Shown piece after piece: positions 48,347 through 59,655 of a stretch of DNA of 64,000 nucleotides. The stretch's first letter is position 1. Each line of letters begins with the position of its first letter. The notes under the pieces were generated by a model. It had not been told where the DNA came from. It made no database searches and saw only the letters and a program-made list of their open reading frames with translations. The position numbers and the translations under genes are program-made. This DNA is from Polytrichum commune. Lineage: Eukaryota; Streptophyta; Polytrichopsida; Polytrichales; Polytrichaceae. The stretch covers positions 35,295,554 to 35,359,553 of the forward strand of contig OX485803.1 of the NCBI GenBank assembly GCA_950295325.1. The letters are read 5' to 3'.

Positions 48347-51300
48347 GTCACACAATAACCGACCTCAACCAAAATTCCGACCACTACCCAGTCCAACTAC
48401 TACTAGCACCCAATAGCATGGTCATCAAAGAAACAAAACCTCCCACAAACAACCCCCATACCGCCAATCTCCAAAAACTCCAAACAACCTTTCTAGAAAC
48501 ACAAAGCCTAGCAATAAGTACCTCACAAACACATTACAAAAGGAACAACTCACCCATACACAATGGGAAAATGCACAAAACAAATTTTAATAAATCATAA
48601 ACCCCCTTAGCAAATACATTGAGCAAACATGCATGACAAAACACACACCCCCACTACCCGACGGGGCAAGAATTTAAGGTGGATTCCTCCCTAGAACACA
48701 ACAAACACTATGGAAACACTGACTAAAAATACACCACGGAGCCCACAAAGCAATCCACGCCGCATGCAAAAAATCCCACATGCACCTTCACAATAACCCA
48801 TACATAAGAGCCCTACAACTTATTAAAAATATCAATATCCCGCCCCTTCCTACAAACCCCACAAAACTTAAACAATGGATAGAGGAGATAGCCAACCCCG
48901 GGGGATGCACTCCATTATCAAGTTGAACACCCTGTGCAATAAAGAAAAAAATTAAATATATATTTTTACATAAAGCATCACCAAAGTGGGTCAACATTTT
49001 ATCAATTTTTTTTCATGAATAGATATACACAATATCTATTACATAATAAAAAGATGGTAACCAAATTTGATGATTTGTTTTTTTTATAAAACATACCGTT
49101 TCTAACTAGAATGATGCATAATCGAACTAAAAAAATTACTATAAAAATGAAGATGACTAAAAATTTCAAAAATATATACAAAAGATATTATCAATGGTTA
49201 TGTATACGTAGAAAAAAATATCATAATTCTTAAAATTATCTATGGCATACAATATAGGGTACCAAACTTTTATCACGCATGGTTATGAAACGTAACGGGG
49301 TGTGATTGCCCCGAATAGCCAACATCAGTGAAAACGTTAAATTGGAAGCCTACAAAATCACCACCAAACAAACTGCAATCACGAAATACAGAACTTTGCT
49401 AAACATAACACCCAAAGCAGTCCACAAAAAGATATTTCACCCAACAACCGCCAACTCCCTTGACTGCCTAAAAAACCCACAAGGTCACATCCTAACAAAT
49501 CCCAAAGATATAGCCAGGGAGATACACCACATGCACCAAACATCATTCCAAAGGCAAATACCCCTCTTCGAAGATACCACATGTATGTGCGCAATATGTA
49601 AATGCCCTTGGTACACCCACAATGACATTGTATTGAAAAAAAGAGGTTTCCCAAACATACAAATATACACTCAATTCATGCAAAAAATATATAACACATG
49701 CATTAGACGGCTTACACGAGAAAAAACCCTTGAACTAGACAATATTCCCAATGATATCATTGAAAACACTATCAACACAATGGCATGATCTACTATTCAT
49801 ATTCTTTAAACAATGTCACAAACAAAGAGAAATCCCAACCTATTGAAAACATAATAAAACCATCATACTACACAAAAGACGACCCCATCCACCTTGACAA
49901 CTACATACCAATTGCCCTAGCCAACACAATATATAAATTTTACACTAGTATCGTAACGACACTACTCACAAGCTATAGAAAACAACATAGACTACTACAC
50001 TTTAGCCAAGAAGGATTCTGGCCACATTGTAACACCTCTAGACAAATCCAAATGATCATAGCAACTCTCGAAGACACAAGACTTACCAACACAAACATAT
50101 TCCTCACGTACATAGACTTTTGAAACGCCTTCGGATCCATTGGCCACGCAAGATTCCTAGCCCTTGTGGAAGATTTAGGCTTCCCTCTAGACACAATCTA
50201 AATTGTAGGTAACATATACAAACTCAACCACATTCTTCACTGGAAATCACTTTGGAACAACACCCCAAATCGAAATTAGTCGTGGGACCATACAAGGAGA
50301 CCCCTTAGCCCGTACCTATTTATTATATTCCTATAACCACTCTTGAGATGGCTAGAAAAAGACAACATGAGATACCACTTCAACACATCCTCCTCCACAT
50401 GTACCACAACAACATACGCAAACGACCTTGCAATTATTACCAACAACATAAAACACATCCAACCACAAATATTCAAACTACAAAAATTTCCATAATGGTC
50501 ATATATGAACCTAAACCTCTCAAAATATTTCATCATAGGCTATCCAAACAAATCAAAACTTAAACCGAACACCTTCAAAGCATTCATCCAATCACAAGAC
50601 ATTACCTGCAAAAATTTCCCAACCCTTACACAAAACGAACCCTACATGTACCTAGGCATCCACCTAATGCCATCATTCAAATGAAACCTACAAAGAGAAA
50701 CTACACTTCAAAAAACTAAACAACAAAGTAAACTATTAACCCTCTTCCCGGCGAGCCTCAAACAAAAAATTAAAACCCTAAATATAGTCATCAAACCGCG
50801 CATTGCCTACGCATATTATGCAGTTCCATTCTCCAAACCCGACATAAAAAAATTAGACAAAATAATTAGCAAACTAACTAAAGACATATGCAACAAACCC
50901 AAGAGTTTTGCCAACATCCTCATACAACTCTCTCACGAACACTTTGGCATAAATGTAACCTCGCTCCTACTAGACTACATACATTGTATTGGACAACATC
51001 TAATACAAGCCCTCAACGATCCAAGCCAACTAGACAACATTTATCAAGGCCTAGCCAAATATATATATCGGCCAAATACAGAGGCTTATTACACCTCTCT
51101 AAGCTCAAACAACAAGCATGCACAAGGTCACCCATAATTAAAACACAATTCTTACTAGAAAGAGAATACGAAATACATGTCACCACCACAAACCACACAT
51201 TCCCCATCAAAACTACCCCACTAGAATAAACATGGAAAACCAATCCAATCTACGCCAACCTTACAGATTATTCCAAAATGAAAACCCAAAAATACCTAGA

Positions 51301-53284
51301 CAAATTATACATCTATGGTATCACAATAATAACACAAATACAAAACAAGAATACTATGGCCATATTAACCCCAGAAGAATTTAGGACCATATACAAACAT
51401 ATGCCTAAAACAATAAAAGAGGCATTGCAACAAGCTAAAGCATTATTTTCCACCCCACAACCACCCACACCTCACATGACCACCCTTCACTAGAAAAACA
51501 AAAATCCACTAACAACACACACTACCCAAATACATCAACACAACCCACCCTCATGTGAGCAATTCACACCATAATTAAAGTAAAAACCATCACTAGAAAA
51601 GATAAATGGGGGGGGGGGGCACAAACTATGTAATTAGATCTAATTACATGTGTCAATGCTATGGAACCAATTTTCCCGCAACAACCTCCCACATCTAACC
51701 AACTTCCTACAACCCCCACCACAAGACTTCGAAACTGAAATACTATAGCTTATACAAAGATACATAACCATACTCCCCAAGAAAAAACCAAACAACCTAC
51801 ACCACACTCTACACCCATACATCACCAAACTAATAATAGACTCCTTTGAAATCACAAATATCATAGCGATTACCATGGTACCAAAATATCCTAATAGCAG
51901 AATTTAATGCAATACTAATAGCTATCAAAACCATAAAAACCACCCAAATAGACACACACATATGCACATACAACCTTAACAACCTATTCCTAATTAACGA
52001 CCATATACAATACCCCACATCACAACACCACCACCCAGACAAATTACTCATAGCAGCCATTGTACGGCAAATTTATTGGACCCCACACACAATTCACATA
52101 CACAAAGTACGTGCACACTTAGGCATTATTGGGAATGAAATAGCTAACACACTAGCCAACGAAGGGACCCTCAAAGAGAAACCATCCATTACACACCGCA
52201 TACACATAGCCCATCCAACCCCCTATTGGCTTGCAAGCTGCCCAACAACCACACACGACTGAGCCATCCGCAATCTTAGCACATTCATAACAAAAGAATA
52301 CACGAAACCTGGGAAACGAAATTAGCCAAAAACAAATTCCCATATGTTGACAAATGGCTATCAAATGACCAAATAAAAGCAAAAAAGTGACAAATGCACA
52401 AATCTCCCAAACGCTAAAATTTAGATACGCTCAATACATGGGTAATCACATGAAAAATATTTTCAGGCCCCTCACACACCAAAATCCCAACTGCACCCTG
52501 TGCCATAACAATGACAGAGGCACATGGCCCCATCTCCTATCAACATGTGAACACCCATACCTAAAGGGCCTAAGAATTGCACGACACAACAAAGCGGTGC
52601 ACCTCATTACCCAAACACTCCAAGACAACGAAAACACACAGTTTTTCAGAATGACCAATGCATGGAAACTTAATAATAAAACACTTTAACAAACAATCCC
52701 CGAAAGGCTTGTGAGGTGCTCATGCCAACAAACGCCATGTGGATGCCAAGTAACTAAGACCGAACATCCTATGCATAATTGGGGTCCCAAACCAAACACA
52801 AACACCTGTGTCACCTTCCCCACATTCATAATCCAATTTATCGAATTCACATATTGCCACGATAGATTCCCTGAACAAACCCTCATGCACAAGCACATCA
52901 AATATGACCCATTAATCAACACCCTACACAATAATGGATGGAAAACCAACCCCCTCATCACCATCACAATTGGAGTTAGAGGAGGAGCCATACACGAACA
53001 TTCCATAGATAAATTGACCAAACTAAAAATCCCAAAAACCAACATCAAAACCCTCATGAAAAATACATCAAAATGCCATCAATTACCTTGCATACCTTGT
53101 CTTAAACAAAAGAAACTAGACAATAAACAAGCCCCTATCCCCCCACCATAATGAATTGGGATTACTAGTATACTATTAGAGCCCACCTCCTAATGGAGGC
53201 AAAATACCTTATGATGCATCATGGAATGTCGTGATCAGCACAAGGCTAACGGGCTCACATTCATGCCGGTACCGATTTACGGCC

Positions 53285-53323
<39 letters not shown>
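48347..53323 (+). mobile_element. Nested, 5'-truncated LINE with EN end, RT, RNase H and C-rich zinc motif
   Basis: It starts within the endonuclease domain (NSDHYPVQLLL near 48,373) and runs in order. There is a linker with KLEAYKITTKQTAITKYRTLL (49,335-49,400), reverse transcriptase with NYIPIALANTIYKFYTS (49,900) and a YANDLAIIT box (50,415), and a type-I RNase H (AEFNAILIAIKT at 51,898; GNEIANTLANEG near 52,130). A zinc-knuckle-like CTLCHNNDRGTWPHLLSTCEH follows (52,494), then a C-terminal region to TAA at about 53,149. It has many stops. The flanks (48,334-48,346 TTTTTTCTAGCCT; 53,324-53,336 TTCCTTCTCGCCT) look like an aged 13-bp target duplication. Truncation at the 5' side fits target-primed reverse transcription. 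Confidence 0.9.
48897..49314. mobile_element. 418-bp AT-rich MITE inside the nested LINE
   Basis: It is bounded by a perfect 9-bp direct repeat ATAGCCAAC (48,888-48,896 and 49,315-49,323). Its ends, CCCGGGGGATGCACTCC and the reverse complement TCGGGGCAATCACACCCC, are weak inverted repeats. The LINE frame (EEIAN, then ISENVKLEAY) joins cleanly if the unit and one repeat are taken out. A 9-bp duplication suggests the Mutator superfamily. Confidence 0.82.

Positions 53324-53325
<2 letters not shown>
53287..53325 (+). repeat. T39 tract at the 3' end of the nested LINE (sense strand)
   Basis: Thirty-nine consecutive T follow GGTACCGATTTACGGCCGG at the 3' end of the LINE sense strand and precede the right target-site copy. 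LINEs usually end in poly(A) or short A-rich repeats in the sense direction. Confidence 0.9.
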
Positions 53326-54190
53326 CCTTCTCGCCTTGAAGTCAATTCATCTAAGGCTAGAATCGTGATATTTGGCTGCAACGAAAGGAAATAAAACCAA
53401 GAAGCATTCAGCCTAGTCAAGGACCAAATTGAGATAACCTATGTATACAAATTCCTTGGGAATGATTGCTATTCGTAGGGTTACTTTGAGCCATCTATTA
53501 AAAGGTGAAGAATTGCAGGTATGAAAGCGTTGATGGACACTTTAAGGAAAGATGCAGTAGTTGGACTCACATGTTGGGAACTCAAATTCCATCTATTCAA
53601 GGCTTTGGTGCTTCCAATTTTCATATATGGCAATGAAATTTGGGGAGATGACTTTAAAAACTTTCATTGGAAGGTTTTCAAGAAGGGCATGAAGATGCAC
53701 ATGATGTCTCACATCAAAGTGTGTTCTTCAACTACCTATCATATTTGCTAGCCGAATTTGGAGAACTTCCTATAGAATTATACACTCTCAAGCTCACTAT
53801 GAGCTTTCAACAATGGTTTGTCCACCTATCCCCCTCTTGGTTAGTCAATAAAGAAACCTCACTTTCCCGACACCCGGCCGAACAAGGATTTAACACCTGG
53901 TACAACCACATGGAAGACATCATGGGTCTATCTCATTGGGAAACCCATGACAACCTGATCACATGCAAAATAGCATATGATGATATCAAGGAGGTTTTTC
54001 TTACTAAAGATTGAAACTCTATCCATCTCTCAGGGAAGAAACAAGATTACTTCCACCTCAACGATTTTCTCAAATATGAATGTGAGTTGCTTGAAGCAAC
54101 CATTGACACCACCACAACACAAGATCAATACTACCTACCACACCTCAAACCATAGACTTGTCATTGAAACTAGATGATAGGTGACTATCC

Positions 54191-54803
54191 CTAGCTTTAG
54201 AGATACTAGACTGCCACTTTTGCTCCTATAATGTAGTTTGAAAAAATTGTTCAAGGGAGCCTCAAGTCTTTCTTTCATTTAGTCCATCAAGTTGACATTA
54301 ACCTCTATCTCACAGGGGCTACCGCAATATGCCACTCTAGACAATTAGTCAATTTGAAACCATTGTGATGTACTTTCAATCTGATTAGCTGTTTTGACAA
54401 CCTGGACTTTAGAATCAATTTCATGCAATCCCCAAACGGTGGTTCTCTCCAAAGAAGAGATAACGGGACTTTTTTCCTTTATTCACCCATAAAAGTCTAT
54501 GTGTAGTAAGAATTAAGATTCTCTATATTTTGAAAATAATGAAGAAATAAATGACAGGACATGCTGTTCATATATTTTTTTGTTCAAGATGACTCTGTAT
54601 ACCATAAAACATTTACAAAAGAAACATTCATTGTAGTGAACTAGATGACAACATTTCACTAAATGATATTCACTCTATATATAGGATCATGCAAATATAC
54701 AATACACACTCGGAGGTAATTCACATTGAGCTGCTTTTGCAATCCAAAAGAAGTTGGATCCATCTAGAGACTGTAAGTTGTGCCCATTCAATAATTCAAA
54801 ACC
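54191..54803. other. Spacer and 3' flank of delta-tubulin
   Basis: AT-rich; probably includes the delta-tubulin 3' untranslated region next to 54,803. No gene seen. Confidence 0.5.
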
Positions 54804-57800
54804 TTACAGCGAAAGATAGCGTCCAACCAGATCCTCGACTGTTGCAAACGCAGACTCAAATGCTGAAATCTCCATACCATGTTCAAAGTACTGGTGCAAG
54901 TATGCACGGGACGAGAACATGGTGGACGCCCTTGAAAGTGCACGGGACGTGCACATCACTGTGGACTGACAATTGCTCAACAAGCCTACAGACATCTCAT
55001 ACTTGCCAAGCTTTGTGAAATTTGCTGCAACGTGGAGGGGGGGTTTAGGGTTTAGGGTCCAAGTTGGGTACATGGTCTCCTGTGCAAACAGATCCACATC
55101 TGCAAAATGGCTCCCGCTTCCTCGCAACACCACCAGATTGGCCAGGCACTTGTTAATGCATCTTGGAACTCTCAAGTTCTGTAATAAGTTTCTGTTTGAT
55201 GATGATTTTATGGTTGGGATGTCGAGGTTCAAGTTCAGGTCCCAGTCTGTATCTAACTCGCCCAAGAGGCTGTTGCCGAGCATCTGTTTCAGCTGCTTCA
55301 GTTGTGTGGGCCAGGTGAAGGTGGTGTAGTCCAAGGATTGAGGTGAAATCTGCTCATTTTGATCCACATGGTCGACATATGTCAAATGCCTCGATAAGGA
55401 TCTTAACATCATATCACCTCATAAACAGGAGGAGAAAAGACCCATGAAAAAATTTATCCTACTTGATAGAGCTAGCCTCTAACTCAAAATGACTTTTAAT
55501 CAGGACTTGGTTGGTTTGCATACAACACCTTCCATGTTCAGTAAGTTTTCAGTGCATGCTTGGAGGTAGTGTGCAGGTTTGAACGAACCACATTCTATAC
55601 CGTTCCTCTATTGAGGGTCAAACTCGTTTTGGCATGCTAAGAGGTGCTAGAATGAGTTTGGCCCTTAATGACCAAAATAGGTTGCTCTTTATTCAAATTC
55701 AAACACTACCTCCAAGCATGCACCACAAGTGAAAAGAAATTGTTCATATTGTATGCAACACAACCAATGGAAATTCACAGGGGACCAAGTCCTGACCGAA
55801 AGTCCCATTGAGTTAAATGGATCGACTCTAATGACGCTGGATAATTCCACATTTCTGCTTTCGGTAAGTCCTAAGGAGCATGATTAAGATACAAAGAGAT
55901 CACTAACCAGATCTGCTTTTGTAGTATTTACAAACCTACACATATACGTATATCAGTCATTGAGGTGAGTAAATACCTCTTCAGGTCCTTCTGACAAAGA
56001 AACCTTAAGGGTGTCATCTGCTCTACACAGCCTAATTGTGGAGTTAAAAATTCTGCATTGAAATTGAAGGCATTTTAGTAGTTCCAAAAGAAGGTGGCAA
56101 TGGCTTGCCTGTGGTGTGAACCTCAAAGACAGTAGACGATATCCAGGATGAACACACAATGTTGACACCAAGTCTGACAAGAGAAGAACACGGTGTCCAG
56201 GTTCATAGATGCTGATGATATCATGATCTGCATTATTTGGTTGTAAGCCTTGCTGCTTTGACACTTTAGGAGGAAAGACCTCTTTGAGTTGAACTGGCTC
56301 TGCAGTTCTCCATGAGACTGGGAGGAAAATTGAAGCTAATGCATGAGCGGCCACATCGTTCATGTTGTCAAATGATGGCCTCTGAATACCGAACTTCTTC
56401 CTGCATGTGGAACTCAAATATTCATTTTGAGAGATAATGATGCCGTCAACAGAGTCTTGGAGACGTGACAATGTTAGCAGGGCATTATAGTTCTGCACAA
56501 TAACCTCCCCACTCTCATATGGCCAAATGCAGTGACTTAGAATACTTGCATATGGGTATTCGTCCTTCAGTGCCTCCATCACATATGCACCTGTAAAGCA
56601 TAGATGATTAGCGAGGGATCTAGAGCTCATCTCAAAACCATCCAGAACTTTTGAATTCATGTCCAATGCCAAGGATTAACAACAATGTTCCTCATAGAAC
56701 ACAGTAAAGCCGGCTTAGTAACTCATGTGATAAATGGAATCAAACTACCATATGACAGGAATACTAGTGCAAATACCCATCTTCAAACTGAATCACTCTT
56801 AATTTACCTAATTCCTACTCACTGCTCTATCCGGTCATTGAGACCTGGAATGGTTTCAAATATTAACGAATGAAGTTCAAATGGAGCCGATAATGGACTA
56901 GCTGCCCCCATCACAAATATATCCACGCAGTGGTAGATTACAAATATTTACTGAACAAGCAATGGTGAGTGAGCATATTGTTTAAGAATGTTATGATTAC
57001 CACATTGTTCAATAGCAAGACTAAATTTTTTGATGGCAGAATGGCTAACCAAGGCCTGCACCGGTGCCACCTGCCATGCTTTGAGCTGTCAGAAAGCCTC
57101 CAAACTTATCACATGCCTCAACCTATGTCAATGATCACGTCACTTATTTAGTATAATACTAACTGGCTTATCTCCAAAACATCTCAGTAGCTGCCATATG
57201 TTTGATGTGACAATTTGGAAATATCTTTCAGTGTCATTGATGTTATTGTACTGTTGGAAGCAGATTGTCCTCCGAAAAAGAAAGCACAAATCTCAACCAT
57301 AGCCATGATGCAAATAGATTGTCTTGGACATGCCATGGATGTCAAGAAAAATTACACAGCATTCAACCCATTGAGTACAACATAGCCACGCTCACACATG
57401 GTTTTAGGTTGTCCACTTGCTCCAAAGAAAGACAGTATACCAAAGGACTCGTTGTCAAATTTCTCACTTTGTGGAAGTGCGAAATTGCACATTTGCCAAT
57501 AGTCATCAACACTTTCACATACAAATTTCAAAGAGACAAACAAAACTTTGCAGTTCAGAAACTATGTCAAAAAGGCAGGCACTCACCTCAAGACGAATAA
57601 CATCCAAGATGGAATCCCGGCATCGTGGACCATGGACATGGTACCCACGAGCCCAATTGTTGCCCGATCCACTATCTTGGGTGATCTGCCGATCTTGACT
57701 ATACTTCCAAGAATTCTTTGCCATTGTCAAAGCTCGCTTTGTGACTGCAGCAATGACCTAAAATTCAGAAATAATTTCAGCACAATCCATTTTTCAGCAC

Positions 57801-58507
57801 CTTATTTCAATTTATGCCTTCAAATTCCCCAGATTCAGAAGTTTTCAAGAACTCATTGAAGTTATCCATTAACTCAGAAGGACAGTTGGTCAGAAATTGG
57901 TTGTTTTGCATACAACACCTTCCATGTTTGGCAAGTTTTTGGTGCATAATCGGAAGTAGTGTGGAGGTTTGAACAAAGAACAATCTATAATGGTGAATTG
58001 AACGTCAAACTCAATTTGGCATGCCAAGAGGTGCTAAAATGAGTTTGGCCCTCAATGATCCAAAGTAGGTTGCTCTTCATTCAAATTTAAACACTACCTC
58101 CAAGGATGCACCACAAATGGAAAGAAATGATTGATTTTGTATGAAAAACAACCAATGGGAAATCAGAGGGGACCGACTCCCGACAAAGAGTCCCATTATG
58201 TTAGAGGATAACTCTGTTGAAGGTAAAAGAAATTCCTGACACACTTGCCACACCCACTGTGTGTAGGCTATGCAGAACTTTGGCATTTTGCACTTGGCCA
58301 CTGTGGGTGATATAAACCAACCTTTGGTTCCATGTCAATGAGCACTGCCCTCGCCACACGATCTCCATTGAGGCTCTCTCTAAAGAAAGCATCAGACTTA
58401 GCAGCTGGATTTGCAAGGGCAGCAAGTGCTGCGAAGTAGGCAGTTGAAATCTGGTTTCCCCCCTGCCCCAGCTGCACCACCACACATGAGGGTGATAATG
58501 TTCCCAT
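54804..58507 (-). CDS. TUBD: Delta-tubulin
   Basis: Delta-tubulin is required for triplet microtubules of centrioles and basal bodies. Among land plants it is expected only where flagellated sperm are made. I place exons at 58507-58322, 57757-57587, 57122-57050, 56590-56109 and 55349-54804, giving 485 residues (human TUBD1 has about 450). Family marks in order are VVVQLGQGGNQI at the N-terminus, RAVLIDMEPK joined to VIAAVTK, GSGNNWARGYHVHGPR, MAGGTGAGLG (the nucleotide-binding glycine loop), IWPYESGEVIVQNYNALLTL, LDYTTFTWPTQLKQLKQML, LANLVVLRG and SSRAYLHQYFEHGM. The first four introns have phases 0, 0, 1 and 0. The last uses a likely GC donor (CAG, then GCAAGC). The usual Cys in GQCGNQ is Gly here. 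The N-terminal ATG is the first in frame. Confidence 0.93.
55468..55829. mobile_element. Intronic palindromic element, copy A (delta-tubulin intron 4)
   Basis: Ends AGAGCTAGCCTCTAACTCA and, reverse-complemented, AGAGTCGATCCATTTAACTCA. The centre pairs TTGAGGGTCAAACTCGTTTT with AATGAGTTTGGCCCTTAATG, so nearly the whole 360 bp folds on itself. Confidence 0.85.
57858..58215. mobile_element. Intronic palindromic element, copy B (delta-tubulin intron 1)
   Basis: Same family as copy A and same orientation. Landmarks are TTTTGCATACAACACCTTCC at the left, GGCATGCCAAGAGGTGCTAA at the centre, and TTAGAGGATAACTCT at the right end. Confidence 0.87.
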
Positions 58508-58595
58508 TACTCTACAGCTGCTTCACAACTGCATCAAACAAATTGCATACCTACACAATTCCCAGCTTGATTTGATTACCTACATGGACTCATAC

Positions 58596-58970
58596 CTAAG
58601 GTAAGCGGGTCTTAAACTGACACTTTTAGCTCTGCACCCACTTCTCAGAAGATATATGCAACATGCAATCAGTGCAAGATGATTGGAAAATCCAAATCGT
58701 GCTTGTAGCCATTTTCCTCATGATATTTGGAGCTCGTATGAATCTCTTATTCATCACTAAAGTGAAAATTCTTTCCTATTTATTAAATGATCATATAGGT
58801 CCCCCCCAATTATGTTGACTATTAAGTCTAGAATGGTTAACAAATTTTGCCAATCTCTTTTAAACACATGTCTTCTTGGTGTCTGTTCTTAGATCCACAC
58901 CTAACCATACACCACTCAAATATAGGTGTCAGTTTAAGATGAGTGACCGAATTAGGCCCGCTTACCTTAG
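58596..58970. mobile_element. Dispersed inverted-repeat element (member 4), between delta-tubulin and the PPR gene
   Basis: It has perfect 14-bp terminal inverted repeats CTAAGGTAAGCGGG / CCCGCTTACCTTAG, extended inward by CTTAAACTGACAC / GTGTCAGTTTAAG. No convincing target duplication. It is the best-preserved member of a family with copies at about 16.3, 27.2 and 46.0 kb, and lies ~90 bp upstream of the delta-tubulin start codon. Confidence 0.82.
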
Positions 58971-59655
58971 AGCTGATTTTTATTTTGCTGATCTTGGAGA
59001 AATAGCCTTCTCAGCAATGACTCCGATCTTTCTTCTGACCTCCCGAACTTCTTGAACTTTCCTGAGCTTCTTGGCATGGTAGGTAGTCATTTGTGGTGAC
59101 ACCAGTGTCCCCTTTCTCCATGTTCCCATGTTATTTTTTCGTTGTTAACCCACCTTTTGCAGTAGGGTATTTGAGCTTTATCCCTCCTATATCTGCAAAC
59201 ACCTTGGTACACAAACTCTCTTCCACTCAATCAAGGGCTCTAGAAAGGTTGCACCAAAAAATTAAACAAATGTACTTCAATCATTGAGAGCTGCGGGATG
59301 GAGAGGTACAGTTGCATTACCTTCAAGATTTATATTACATAGTGTAAAACTGCAAAATCCTTCATGAAGATGTGCAAGCTCACCCCGAAAGAATTATAAA
59401 AGGCGTGGCCAAGTGGATGATTGAACACAAATGTGGAGTATTTCAATTGCAAAGTACGCATGGTAAGCAAATTTTTAAAAGTCAGTTTTAATCAAATGGC
59501 TAGAGTAAACTGACCGAATTTTGATTATTCCGCACAGTATTCCACCATTTGCCAGAAGTAGTGCCAGACCAATTGAGCAGATATGACAAGGGATCCAGAT
59601 CACCCTTCTAATCTCAAAACAATCATAATTTAGAATGCAGTATACTTTACACTCA
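58971..59655. other. Intergenic spacer between the PPR gene and delta-tubulin
   Basis: Probably the 3' untranslated region of the PPR gene plus spacer. No gene seen. Confidence 0.5.

Larger units (their letters stand above)
47470..54190 (+). mobile_element. Degenerate outer LINE, split by a nested LINE
   Basis: Two blocks, 47,470-48,346 and 53,324-54,190, together give an ordered non-LTR reverse transcriptase remnant. The left block has LANHKASSFHGLKPKCLKW, a decayed VDFKKAFDT-like segment near 47,960, DIGIRQECPLYTTLFGLHID, and a catalytic box reading YAND (canonical YADD) at 48,254. The right block continues with SSKARIVIFG-like sequence, IAGMKALMDTLRKDAVVGLT, HLFKALVLPIFIYGNEIWG, and KLTMSFQQWFVHLSPSWLV. 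Numerous stops and shifts mean it is inactive. Its ends were not defined. Confidence 0.9.
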
